Shown: one piece after another, positions 25,440-39,042 of the stretch | How the letters are laid out: each line of letters begins with the position of its first letter | Position numbering within the stretch: position 1 is the first letter of the stretch | Assembly (NCBI GenBank): GCA_029783825.1 | Contig: JAREIK010002986.1 | Span: 69,218 to 133,217 of the forward strand | Direction of reading: 5' to 3' | DNA: 64,000 nucleotides | Origin: Sapria himalayana | Lineage: Eukaryota > Streptophyta > Magnoliopsida > Malpighiales > Rafflesiaceae | Position numbers and translations under genes: made by a program | The notes under the pieces: model-generated | Told to the model about the DNA's origin: nothing | Database searches by the model: none | Seen by the model: the letters and a program-made list of their open reading frames with translations, nothing else

Positions 25440-28070
25440 ATAGATAGATAGATATAAAGATAAATTAACAGATATAAAGATACATAAAAATAAAGAAACA
25501 AAAAAAGATAGATAGTATAAAGATATACATATAGATATATACATAGATAGAGAGATAAATATATAGATAGATAGATTGAGTGAAAGACTGATATATAGAT
25601 AGATAGACAAATAGAGTGATAGATCGATAGATAGATAGACACCTAGACATTTAGATAGATGGACAAAAATATAGTTAGACATATAGACAGATAGACAAAT
25701 AAACATATAGACAGATTGATAGGAAGTTAGATAGTTAAATAGATTAATAGAATGATAAACAGATAGACAGATAGACTAATAAATAGATAAACAAATAGAC
25801 ATATAGGGATATTGACAGATAGAGAGATTAACAGATTGAGAGATAGACAGATAGACAAATAGACAAATAGATAGTGATAGATATACAAATAGAAAGATAT
25901 ACATATAGACGGATAAATAGATAGATAGATATGCAAATAGACAGATAAAAAAATAGATAGTTAGACTGATAGACATATGGACTGATAGATTGATTGATAG
26001 ATAGACCAATAGATAGATAGACAGATTGCCATATAGACAGATAGACAAATAGATAGATAGATAGACAACTTGATAATAGACATATAGACATGTAGACATA
26101 TTGACAGATAATCAAAAGACAAATAGATAGATAGATGGTTAGATAAATAGATTGATATATTGACTGATAGACATATAGACTTATAAACTTATAGTGAGAT
26201 AGGAAGATAGGCAGATAGACAGATAGACATATACTCCATATAGATAGATAGATAGATAGATAGATTAGTATATAAATAGATAGATAGACAAATAGATAGA
26301 TACATTGATAGAAAAATAGTTAGATAGATAGACATATTGATAGATAGGTAGATAGCCATATAGAAAGATAGACAAATAGACAGAATGATAGATAGAAAGA
26401 TACATAGACAGAAAAATAGATTTATACATAGATACATAGGCAGAAATACAGACAGATGGATTTAAATATAGATAGATAAAAGATGGACATCTATACAGAT
26501 AGACAAATAGCTAGATAAATTTATAGATAGATAGACAAATAAATACACAAATAGATAGATAGACATATAGATAGACAGATAGATAAAAAGATAGACATAT
26601 AGACAGATAGTCAAATAGATAGCTAGAAAAATAGACATATAAACTGAGAGATAGATAGATAGATAGATAGACAAATTGATAGATAGATAGATATGCATAT
26701 AGAGATAGATAGATAGATAGACAGATAGATATTTAGAAATAAATAAATAAATATATATATATAGTTAGATAGATTGACAGATAGAAAGATTTTTTGACAG
26801 ATAGATAGATACATAGAAAGACTAATAGTTAGATAAAAAGTAATACAAATAGACATATGACATATACATAGATAGATATTCAGATAGACAGATACACAGA
26901 TAGACAGATAGATAGATAGAAAGATTGATAAATTGATACAGATTGATAGTTAGACATATATACATATAGACATAAATACTAATATACAGATAGACAAATA
27001 AATAGATAGATAGATAGACTGATGGAAAGATAGGTTGATAACAAAAAAGAAAGATAGAAAGATAAACAGAAAAATAGTTAGATAGATTAACGATAGAAAG
27101 AAAGTTAGATAGACATATAGACAAATAGATGGATAGAGAGATAGATATATAGATGAATTGATACATTGACATATTGACAGATAAATAGATAGACATATAG
27201 ATTGATAAACATATAGACAGATAGATAGATATATAAATAGATAGATAAACTGATTGACTGATACAAAAATACGTATTTTGACAGATAGACAGATAGACAT
27301 ATAGACAGAAAGATAGATACACAGATATATAAATAGACAAATAGATAAATAGATAGATAGATTGATAAATAGATATTCAGATAAAATAATAGATAAATAA
27401 ACAAATTCATAGATAGACAGATAGATTGATAGACTGATAGTTAGATAGATAGATAGTTAGTTTGACAGACATAATAGATAGATTGATAGAAGATAGATAG
27501 ACATATATATAGATATTAGAAAGATTGATAGATTGATAGATTGATAAGAATACAGATAGATAGAAAGATAGATAGTCAGATAGACAGATAGATAGATAAT
27601 CAAATAGTTAATAGATAGATAAATAAATAGATATATAGATAGATATCTAGAATGATAGATAGATAGAAAGATAAATATATAGATATATAGATAGACAGAT
27701 TGACATATTGATAGATTGATTGTTAGACATATACACATATAGACATATAGATTGATAGAATGATAGACAAATAAATAGATAGACAAATAGAAAAATAGTG
27801 AGATACAAAGATCAGCATTTAGATAGAAAGATAGATAGATAGATAAAAGATAGATAGATATTTAGAAAGTGAGATATACAGATAGATAGATTGATAGATA
27901 AATAGATAGACAGATAGATAGATAAACATATAGACATAATGATAAATTGACAAATTGATAGATAGACATATAGAATTATAGACTGATACACAAATAGACA
28001 GATATATAGACTAATATACTGATAGATAGATTACAAAGATAAGTAGATAGACAGATATACATATAGACAG

Positions 28071-28104
<34 letters not shown>

Positions 28105-30611
28105 TACACATATAGACAGATAGATAGATAGAAAGATAGATAGAAGACAGATAGACAGATAGATAGTTAGTTAGGTAGATAGTCACATAGACAGATAGAT
28201 AGATCGACAAATATACATATAGATAGATAGATTAAAATCTGATAGAAATATACATAGATAGATAGATAGACAGAAAGACAGATAGACATAAAAAAAGATA
28301 GATAGATATATAGAAGAATGATAGATAAATAAATAGTCAGATAAATAGAGAGATAGACAGATAGACCGATAGGTAGATATATAGATAGATAGACTAGTAT
28401 ATATATAGTGTGATAGATAGATAGATTGAGAGATAGAGAGACAGATAATAGATAGATAGGCAGATAGATAAATAGACAAATAGATAGATAGATAGTTAGA
28501 CATATAAAAGATTATCAGATATATAGCTAGATAGACAGACACGTAGACACATAGACATATAGATATATAGATAGATAGCTAGATAGATAAAAATAAAATA
28601 GATAGACTGACAGAGAGACAGATAGATAAATAGAGAGATAGACAGACAAACAAACACAAAGATAGAAAGACAATCACACAAATAGACAGTCAAAAAGATA
28701 AATATACAAATAAACAGACAGACAGACAAGCAGATAAATAGATAGATAGATAAAAATATATATTGATGCATAGATAGATAGATATGCAGATAGATGATAT
28801 ACATAAATAGATAGACATTTTGAGAGATAGACAGATAGACTTATACACAAATAGATAGATATAAAGATAGATAGATAGGTCGACAGATAGATATTTAGAG
28901 AGATGCTCAGATAGACATATAAAAATATATACAAATAAAAAGATAGTAATATAGATAGATAGGCAGATAGACAAGTAGATAGATAAAGAAATAAACCAAT
29001 AAATAGATAGACAAATAGACTTTATAGATAATAAATAATAGCCATATAGATAAAAAGACAGAAAGATAAAAAAATAGATAGACATATAGACAAATAGAGT
29101 GATAGATATATAGATAGATAAGCAGATAGAAAGAAAGATAGACAGGACATATAGACAGATAGACAGATAAATATATAGATAGATTGTTTGATTTATAGAT
29201 TGATATAATGATAGACATATACCCAAATAAAAAAATAAAAATATAATCACATAGTACATAGATAGATAGACAAGTACATAGATAAAATGATAAACCAATA
29301 AATAGATAGATATATAGAAAGATAGAGAGATATACCATATCGATAGATTGACAAATACACTAATAGAGAGATAGACATTTTGACAAATAAAAAAATCGAT
29401 AGATAGACATATATAAAGAAATACTAATAAACAAATATACAAATAGACAAAAAGATAGATAGACAGCTTGAAAGATAGACAAATAGACAGATAGATAGAT
29501 AAATAGATAGACAGATAGACAGATTAACAGATAAACAGATAAACATATAGATAGATAGATATTTAGATAGAAATAAAGATATACATATAGAAAGAAGAAA
29601 AATAGAAAAAAATAAGCAGATAAACTGATTCTCAAATAGACAAATAAATAAATAAATAGAAAGATAGATCGATCGATAGACAGATAGACAGATAGAAAGA
29701 TAGATTGATTGATAGATTGACAGAAAGATATATAGACATATAGACTAATAAATAGATAGGCAGATTTAAAGATAGATATATAGACATATAGAATGATAGA
29801 CATTTAGATTAATAGATACATGGGTAGATATTTAGATAGACAGATAAATAGACAAATAGATAAATAGATAGACAGATAGAAATATAAATAGATATATACA
29901 TAGTCAAATAGTAAGAGAGATTGATAAATTGATAGACAAATAGACATATAGATTGATTGATAGATTGACATATAGATATATAGATTGATATTTAGATAGA
30001 AAGATTGATAAATAAACTGATAGACTGATAGATAGATAGAAAGATAGGTAGATAGTCAGATAGATAGATAGACAAATAGACAAATATACAGATAGACAGA
30101 TAGAAAATTATATAGATAGTCATATAGACAAATAGACACATTGACAGATAGATATATAGATAGGTAGATAGACAGATGAACATATAGATATAAAGATAGT
30201 TAGAAAATTAGATAGATATAGAGATATATAGATAGAAAGATAGACAGAAAATAGATCGATATATAGTCATATAGATAGATAGATATACAAATAGAAATAT
30301 AGACAAATAGATTGATAGGTAGATAGACAATTAGCCAAATAGACAGATAGACTTACACATAGAAGTTAATTAGACAGATACTCATATAGACAGATAGACA
30401 GATAGAAAAAAGATAAATAGATAGATATACATATAGTCATATAGACAAATCAACATATAAATAAATAGATAGATAGATATATTTACAGATATTTAAAAAA
30501 ATAGATATACATATAGAAAGATAGACAATAGGCATGTAGACAAATAGACAGATAGACATATAGAAATATAGACAGATAGACAGATAGACAAATAGACTAA
30601 TAGACAGACAT

Positions 30612-30646
<35 letters not shown>

Positions 30647-32750
30647 TAGACAGATAGACAAATAGACTATAGATAGATAGATAATTAGATAGATAGACAT
30701 ATATATAGATACACCATACATATAGATAGATAGATAGACATAGATAAATAAATAGAAAGACATGTAGAAAGATAACTAAATAGACTGATAGACAGATAGA
30801 CAGGCAGATAGATAGATATATAGATAGATAGATAGATAGAAAGATAGACAGCTATATAGACAGATAGATAGATATATATACGGATAGATAGAATGATAAA
30901 CAAATTTACATATAGATAGATAGGCGGATACACAGATAGATAGATAGACAAATAGCAGATAGACATATAGACAGATAAACGTATAGACATATAGACAGAT
31001 AGGCAAATAGATTTATAGATAGATATACACATAGACAGATAGACAAATAGAGAGATAAATGGATATATAGATAGACATATAGAAAGAAAGACATATAGAT
31101 AGATAGATATATATATATATATATATAGACATATAGACTGATACAATGAAACATAGATTGACAGATAGACAGATTGATAGATAGACAGATAGACAGATAT
31201 ACAAAATATAGATAGATAGTAAGATATATAGAGATATAGATATACAGATAGATAGATAAATAGTTAGATTAACAATTATTCAAATAGATATATAGATAGA
31301 TTGTTAGATAGACAAATAGACAGGCATACATACATACAGATAGATAGATATACAAAAGATAGATATACATATAGACAAATACAAAGATATACATATAGAC
31401 AGATACACAAAAGATAGATAGACAGATATCTAGATATGTAGAATAACATATAGACAGATAGACAGATATACATATAGACATATAGAAAAATAAATATATA
31501 AATAGATTAACATATAGATAAATAGACAGACAGATAGATATTTAGTTAGTTAGATAAATAGACACTAAGACATATACACAAATAGACAGATAGAAAGATA
31601 GTAAGATAATTAATTAGACATATAGACAAATAGATAGATGAAGTGATAAACTAATGTATAGATATAGAGATAGAGAAATAGACAAATATATCATTTTGAT
31701 AAATAAATAGATAGATAGACATAAAAAAATTAGGCTGATAGACATATAGATAGATAAATAGATAAATAGATTGACAAATAGACACATAGATAACAGATAG
31801 ATAGATAGACAGATAAAGAGACAGACAGACAGAAATATAGATATATAGATACATAGATAAAAGATTGACACATAGAAAGATAGACATATTGGTAGATTAA
31901 TAGAAAGGAAAGATATATAGATAGATAGATAGACAGACAGATACATACATATACATTTAGATAGATAGATAAATATACTGATAGGTAGATAGAAAGATAT
32001 ATAGATAGATAGTTTGATAAATATATAGACATATACATAGATAGACAGAGAGATAGATAGACAGATAGACAAGTAGATAGTTAAATAGATAAACAAATAA
32101 ATAGATATACAGATAAATAAAGAGAAACATTGACCATATAGATAGATAGACACAAAGATAGATATATAGATAGACAGATAGAAAGATAGAAAAATAGAAA
32201 GATAAAAAGAGAGACAGATAGACAGATAGGTAGATATAGAGATAAACAAATACATAGATAGATAAATGGACAAATAAATAGATAGACAGATAGATTGAAT
32301 ACAGATAGAGAGATAGATAGATAGTTAGATAGATAGATAGATATAAAGAAAGCTAGATAAATAGATAGATAGATAGATAGACAGATAGATAGATATATAT
32401 ATATATATATAGAAAGATAGAGAGATAGATATAAAGATAGATACATTGATAGATAGACAATTAGACAAATAGATAGACAAATCGATACACATACAAATAG
32501 AAGATAGTTAGATAGATAGATAGACAGATATATAGAAAAAAAATAGACAAACAGACATACAAATTGGTAGATTTACAAATAGATTGACTGTAAAATAAAC
32601 AAATAGATAGATAGATAGATGAGTAGATAGTAGAAAGACACAAATAGATAGATATTTATAGAGAGTTAGATAGACATATACACAAATAGAAAGATAGAAA
32701 GTTAGATAGATAAATAGACATTCAAAGAGATAGACTGATAAACATGCACA

Positions 32751-32753
<3 letters not shown>

Positions 32754-32809
<56 letters not shown>
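32754..32809. repeat. (TA)28 microsatellite
   Basis: An uninterrupted TA run of about 56 bp, the longest in the window. Confidence 0.95.
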
Positions 32810-32812
<3 letters not shown>

Positions 32813-34100
32813 GATAGATAGTTACATAAAAATACAATAGATAGATAAATGATAAACCGTCAAATAGATAGACATGATATAATAAAATAGAAAAAAAATT
32901 AGATAGGCCATATAGACAAATAAATAGACAGATATATATATATATATATTGATAGACATAAAGATACATAAATAGATATATAGGTAGACAGATAGACATA
33001 TAGATAGGTAGATAAAAAGAATGATAGATAGATAGATAGACAGATAAACAAATAGATGATAGATTTATAGATAGATAGATAGACAAATAGATAGATAGAA
33101 GACAAACAAATAGATAGATTGAAAGATAGACAAATAGATAAATAGATAGATAGATAGACATAAGATAGATTGAATAAATAGATAGATAGTTAGATAAATA
33201 GATTACCAGATAAACAAATTGACAAATAGATAGATTTTAATATAGACAGATAGGTAGATAGATAGAAAGATAGATAAGTAGGTAGGTAGATAGAAAGATA
33301 ACTAGATAGAAAGATAGATAGATAGATAGGTAGGTTGATAGAAAGATAGATATATAGATTGATCAATCGAAAGATAGACAGATAGCTAGCTACATATATA
33401 TATATATAGCTATACAGATAAATGGATAGATGGACAAATAGAAAGTACATAAAAAGATAGAAAGATAGACATATTGACACACACATTGACTAATAGAAAG
33501 ATAGATACATAGATAGACTGACACACACACACAAACAGACAAATAGTCAAACAACACATAGACAAACACACAGAAAAACACACATACACACAAATAGATA
33601 GATAGATAGACAAATAGTTTGATAGACAGATAGACAGATAGATAGACAGACAGACAGATAGATAGATAGACATATGGAGGATTGACATGTAGATATATAG
33701 ATAGATAGTTAGATAGATAGATAGTTACATAGACAGATAGTCAGATAGATAGATAGATAAATAGATAAATATACAAATAGAGTGATAGATAGGTAGACAG
33801 ATAGACAAATACATAGATAGTCACATAGAGAAAGAGATAGATAGATAGATAGATAGACATATAGAAAGATAGATAAATATAGAGATAGACAGAAAGGCGT
33901 AATAGTCAGATAGATAGATAGATAGATAGATAGGCAGATAGACAGAATGACCATATAGACAGATAGATAGGTAGGTAGATAGACAGACGACATATAGATA
34001 GATAGACAAATAAATTGATAGATAGAATGATATATAGACAGATAGACAAATAAACAGATTGGAAAATAAACATGAACATACATAAAGATATATACAGATT

Positions 34101-34180
34101 GATAGCTAGATAGATAGACAGATATGCATAAATACATATAGATAGCTAGATAGATAGACAGATATGCATAAATACATATA
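34101..34180. repeat. Exact 40-bp tandem duplicate
   Basis: Two identical 40-bp units start GATAGCTAGATAGATAGACA and end GATATGCATAAATACATATA, with no mismatch. They are evidently very recent. Confidence 0.95.
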
Positions 34181-34368
34181 GATAGATAGTTAGTTAGTTA
34201 GATAGAAAATAAAAAGATTATGTAGCTAGATAAATAGATATATAAATAGATTGATAGATAGATAGCGAGATAAATAGAGAGATGGATAGACAGATAGCCA
34301 GATAGATAGATAGATACACAGATAGAAAGAGGTAGATAGATAGTTAGTTAGACAAATATATATGTATG

Positions 34369-34403
<35 letters not shown>

Positions 34404-36252
34404 GTATATATATATATATATAGATAGATAGATATGAAGATATAAAGATAGATAGATAGATATGAAGATATAAAGATAGATAGATAGATAGACAAACAAA
34501 CATATAGACAAATATATAGATAGAAAAATACATATACATACAAAAGATAGACAGATAGATATACAGATAGAAAGATAGATAGACAAACAGTAAAACATAA
34601 AGATGGACATACAGATATACAAATAGAATGACAACAGGTATATAAATAAAGAGATAAACCAATAAATAGATAAAAAATAGATAGAGTGATAGATAGATAA
34701 AACATATAGATATATAGAGTGATAGATAGATAAAACATATAGATGGATAAAGAGATAGACAAATAGATAGAAAGATAGATATATATATATAGATAGATAG
34801 ATAAATAGATATATAAATAGACAAATAAAGTGATAGATAGATAGACTGATATACAAATTGAAAGATAGATAGATAGATAGACATATTCATAAATAGAATG
34901 ATAGAAAGATAATCACATTGATAGATAGATAGAAACCAAGTAGATAGATAGAGAGATAAACCTATAAATAGATTAATAGATAGAGAGATAGATAGATTGA
35001 CCATATAGATAGATAGATAGATAGACAAATAGACAGATTGATAGATTGATAGATAGATAGATAGATACAAAGATAGAGAATTAGACAGATAGATAGAAAG
35101 ATAGATAGGTAGTTAAAGAGAATGATAGAAAGATAGATAGACAGATAGATAGATAAAAAGATAGTCAAATAGATAGAAAATAGATATATAGATAGACATA
35201 TAGACAGATACACAGATAGACAGATAGACATATAGACAGATGGACAATTAAACAAATAAAAAGATAAATAGATAGATAGATAAAAAGTTCGATAGATTAA
35301 TAGATAAATAGATAGATATATAAATAGATAGATAAATGAAGATAGATAATCAAAAATAAATAGATACACAGATTGTCAGATAGACAAATATACCGACAGA
35401 TACTGAGAAAAAAGATACATAGATAGATGTATAGTAATTAGATAGACAGATAGATTAATTTAGAGATAGATAGATAGACAAATAGATAAATAGATATACA
35501 CAGACAGATAAACAAATAGAAAGATATATATAAGGATAGACAGATAGACAGATAGATAGATAAATAGAAAGATAGACAGATAGATAGACAAACAGATAGA
35601 AAAATAGACAAATAGATAGATAGATAAAGCATACATCAGATAGATAGATATTCAAATAGACATATAAACACATAAAGAAATAGACAGAAAGATAAATTTT
35701 CATATAGATAGATAGGCAGATAGATAGATATATAGATAGACAGAAAGATATGTAGGTAGGTAGGTAGGTAGTTAGATAGATATGTAGATAAATAGATAGT
35801 TGGTAGTTAGATAGATAGATAGATTGATTGATACATGGATAGACAAATATCCATATAGAAAGATAGTTAGATAGTTAGATAGACAAATTTTCAAATAGGC
35901 AGATAGACAAATATACAGAAGACGGATATATAAATAATTAGATAGATAGACAAATTGACAAATAGATAGAAGAAAGAAAGATAGATAGATATACAGATAG
36001 ACAGAAATACAAATATACATATAGACAAATAGATAGATAAACATATAGACAGATATACAGATAAATTTTTAGACAAATATATAGATAAATAAATAGGCAT
36101 ATAGAAATAGAAAAATAGATAGATAAAACATAGATATATGAATAGATAGACAGATAGACAAAATAGATATATATATATATATATTGATCTAGATAGATAA
36201 ATATACAGACAGATAGACAAACAGTAAGATAGACAGACAGACAGATAGATAT

Positions 36253-36270
36253 AAGACAGATAGCTAGATA
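36253..36270 (+). repeat. Target-site duplication, left copy (LINE)
   Basis: AAGACAGATAGCTAGATA is identical to 43834-43851 on the far side of the LINE. The bottom-strand nick site would read TCTT/AT, close to the T-rich preference of L1-type endonucleases. Part of the match could be chance in this low-complexity array. Confidence 0.75.
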
Positions 36271-36983
36271 TATAACTCTCGACGAAAACCATTGCTAGGC
36301 GAAAACTCGGCGAAAACTCAGTGAAAAATCTCCTGCGGTTTTCCCTTGATTTCTCTCTCTTGATTTACCTTAAATTAACTGTTATGTGAATTGCTTCGTG
36401 TATTGCTGTTTGATTTAACTTCTCTCGCGTTTTCTATAACATTTTCATCTTGCGAATATCTTGGATAAACTGTTAATGTGGATTGTTGGGTGAAATATCG
36501 CGTAAATTGCTCAGTGAACTGCTATTGTATGTTATATTTGTAAAGCGTTATTATGAGTAATTGCTAGTTTTTACGCAAAGAAGTGTTCATTGATTCTCTC
36601 GTGAAATTAAGCATATTTATAAAAAAGGAAAACGATAATGGGCATGAAGTAATACGGGCGAGCAGGAACAACACGCGTAAGAAATATTAAGCTAGTAGAA
36701 GCCGGAAGCCTTGGTTCCTCTCGTGTTTTTTTTCCTGGGTTATTAAGTCTTTTGTGATTTCTGTGCAAATATTAAGTTTTCTGGAGTAAACGGTTATTAA
36801 GTCTTCTGGGATTTTCTGTGTTATTAAGCCTTGGTTCCTCCAGAAATTAGTTTTCTGGAGTAAACGGTTCGGCGAATAGTTGTAGGAATTTCTGTGCTAA
36901 CTGCTCTGGGATTCACTGTTCGAAAGTATAAGTTTATGTCTAGATTGTGACTCCACTACTATTTAAACCTAGTCCAAAACAAG
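36271..36983 (+). promoter_or_regulatory. LINE 5' untranslated region / internal promoter region
   Basis: The 713 bp before ORF1 start with a GCGAAAACTCGGCGAAAACTCAG-like short direct repeat (near 36300). There is an internal duplication: GCCTTGGTTCCTC at 36708 and 36828, TTCTGGAGTAAACGGTT at 36779 and 36853, and a TTATTAAGTCTT(C/T)TGGGATTT-like word near 36738 and 36794. Autonomous LINEs must carry a promoter here, but no specific element can be recognised. Confidence 0.5.
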
Positions 36984-38335
36984 ATGAGTATGGAAAAATC
37001 TGACTTATGTTTAAATAAGTCGTTTGCTTCGATGGTAAAGGGAACCGTGCCGATTTCACGTATCCAAGGGAACAAAAACGGGCTCCAGGCCATCATATTC
37101 TCAGCTGAGGAATCTCGTAGGCTCTTAGAGCCATTCGAATACACGCTCGTTGGTAAGTTCTCTCATGGTAGGCCTCGTGCGATTGGAGTTCAGAAATTCA
37201 TTGACAATTTAAAGCTCAAGGGGAAGGTGAAATTTGCTGATTTCGATGCCAAGCATGTCGTGCTCCAATGCTCTCTACTAGAAGATCAATATCGTCTATG
37301 GCAGCGCATATTATGGCAAGTTGATGGCTTCCCCATGCATATACTGAAGTGGACAAAGGAGTTTACTCCTCTTGAAGAGCTGCCTATAGCTCCGGTATGG
37401 TTTACATTGCCTTATTTGCCACTTCATCTCTTCTCTGAATCATCTCTCTATGCAATTTCATCGTGCTTGGGTAATAATAGATGAAGCCACAAGAACCATG
37501 TCTAGGCCGAATAAAGCACGTGTATGTGTCGAGCTAAACCTCTTAACTAAACCACCTGATAAAGTATGGATAGGTAGTGGGGAAGGGGAACAGGCCGAGG
37601 GGTATTGGCAAACTGTCATCCCCGAAAGCTTCCCTTCCTACTGTACAAAGTGTAAGAGGCTCGGGCATGATATTTTATCGTGCAAGGTGGGGAAAGAAGA
37701 CGGGCAGCAGCATGAGGGAGGAAGTAGGAAGGAGATGCAATGGGTAAGGAAAGAGGAGGCTTCGGTTTTAAATATCCAGCCGAAGGGAGATCTGAATAAT
37801 GGAATAATTTCAAGCATCCCTCCAGATTATCCAAACATTACCCAGGATGAAGGAACCTCGAAAGAGCCGAACGTGGTGATAGAGAATGAGGTTAGCTTAA
37901 ATAAAGGATGGGAGGAGGTAAAACACAAGAGAAAATATAAAAAAAGCATCTAAAACAAGAATTGTATTGAAAGAAAGTCTTGATGATGATGCGTGGATAG
38001 ATGAGGATCTTCTGGATTTTCCTGAAGAAGATTCGCTAATTTTCAGTTGCCCTTCAATTCATAAGAGTGAAGAATCTCAAGAAGAGCCTGAGGCGAAAGC
38101 AAAGGATGATATATATATTTATAATGAACATTGGGGGAATCTTTCGAGAACCCAATCCATGGAGGCCCTAAAGCAAATGGCCATGATGCTTGGAAAGCAG
38201 GTAAAATATAAGGAGATTAGGTATGAATTTCCTCACACTCCTAAAACAGTAAGAAACTCAAAAAAAAATGCTAATAGCTCTTATGAATCTAAGCGCACAA
38301 CTCGAGCTCAAGCTAAATTACTTTGTAATGGATAG
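36984..38335 (+). pseudogene. LINE ORF1: DUF4283-like / CCHC zinc-knuckle RNA-binding protein, frameshifted
   Basis: ORF1 proteins of plant LINEs bind the element RNA and form the retrotransposition particle. The start is ATG at 36984. The first ~160 codons resemble the DUF4283 domain, with FVLQC-like core words (HVVLQCSLLEDQYRLW), a W-x-K-x-F-x-P step and PVWFTLPYLPLHL. Near 37470 the frame shifts by one. It continues as DEATRTMSRPNKARVCVEL and then a knuckle, CTKCKRLGHDILSC (C-x2-C-x4-H-x4-C) at about 37640-37685. A second frame change lies in an A7 run near 37940. The acidic tail then runs to TAG at 38333-38335, ending in a basic RTTRAQAK stretch typical of such ORF1 ends. Both shifts could be true decay or, at the A run, a sequencing error. 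Confidence 0.85.
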
Positions 38336-39042
38336 ATGCCTATATTGGAATGTTAGGGGGATAGCTAATAGCCCCACGATAAATAGGTTAAGACTCTTAA
38401 TTAAAGAACACAAAATCTCACTACTGATTATTGTAGAACCAATGGTTCTGCAAGATCAACTAAATAAATATAGAGAAATTTTAGGATGTAATAAGGCGTA
38501 TGCTAATCTAAATAGTAAACTCTGGATTTTATGGCACAGTAAATTGAAAATTGAAATAATAAAAGATACTGAACAAATAGTACATTTCAAATTAGATAAG
38601 AACACAAATCAAATAATCTCAGGAGTTTATGCAAAAAATGACAAACAATCTAGGTTGGCCTTATGGGAAGAAATGAAAGATATAGCAAGTAGAAATTTAC
38701 CTTGGTTTATAGGAGGCCACTTTAACATAATTAGAAGCCCTCAAGAAAAGAAGGGAGGCAAACCACCAGATAAGGTAGCTATGAAACATTTTAATGATAC
38801 AATAGCCATTACGAATCTAATGGAAATTGATTTCACCGGCTCAAGATATACCTGGTGCAACAATTGGAAAAAAAAGAGGAGTTATCTGGGCCCGACTGGA
38901 TAGGATTATGTGTAACATAAAGTGGGTCACCTCACAAGGGATTACGGGGCTTAGACACCTAAATAGAACTTGCTCTGACCATAGCCCCCTGCTTATTACG
39001 ATTCAAAGTAACCAGGGTAATACATCTAATTTTAAATTTTAA
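38328..39042 (+). pseudogene. LINE ORF2, endonuclease domain (APE/EEP type), mutated
   Basis: The ATG at 38328 overlaps the ORF1 stop in the string ATGGATAG. It starts with CLYWNVRGIAN, the usual opening of plant LINE ORF2. Recognisable motifs are LIIVEPMV (metal-binding Glu), the GGHFN block where GDFN is expected (His for the catalytic Asp at 38718-38720), and GSRYTWCNN. An A8 run at 38868-38875 shifts the frame. The next frame carries RLDRIMCN and CSDHSPLLI, the end of the domain with its Asp-His pair. A TAA at 39040-39042 interrupts it directly before a W-V-K-H segment. This domain would nick target DNA to prime reverse transcription; here it must be inactive. Confidence 0.88.

Larger units (their letters stand above)
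28830..35050. repeat. Recurring module family (M1-M2-M3) in the GATA array
   Basis: Three rare words recur in a fixed order. M1 is GACATATACACAAATAGA-like; M2 is GACAAGTAGATAGATAAAG followed by ATAAACCAATAAATAG; M3 is GACCATATAG-like. Positions of M1 or M2 include about 28838/28970, 29213/29268, 31568/31627, 32068, 34635 and 34940, with M3-like words near 29333, 32133 and 34998. The same family continues beyond the LINE at 44-45.6 kb. Spacing is irregular (about 300-1000 bp), so these are degraded higher-order units. Confidence 0.6.
16861..36270. repeat. Degenerate GATA tetranucleotide satellite, block C
   Basis: 19.4 kb of GATA/GACA-type repeats have the same polarity as the other blocks, with (TA)n islands (17500-17543, 28072-28094, 32754-32809, 34370-34424). 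TTTATTGATTGAATGATTGA-type patches lie near 19265, 19930, 20990 and 21540, resembling those of block A. GACATATAGACTTATAAACTTATAG occurs near 17807 and 26170. No genes are visible. The block ends at the LINE target-site duplication. Confidence 0.95.

Noticed and set aside
37616..37834. Minus-strand frame opposite LINE ORF1, and similar frames at 39932-40132 and 40961-41293
   Set aside because: They are shadows of the LINE coding strand; the plus-strand reading has conserved domains.
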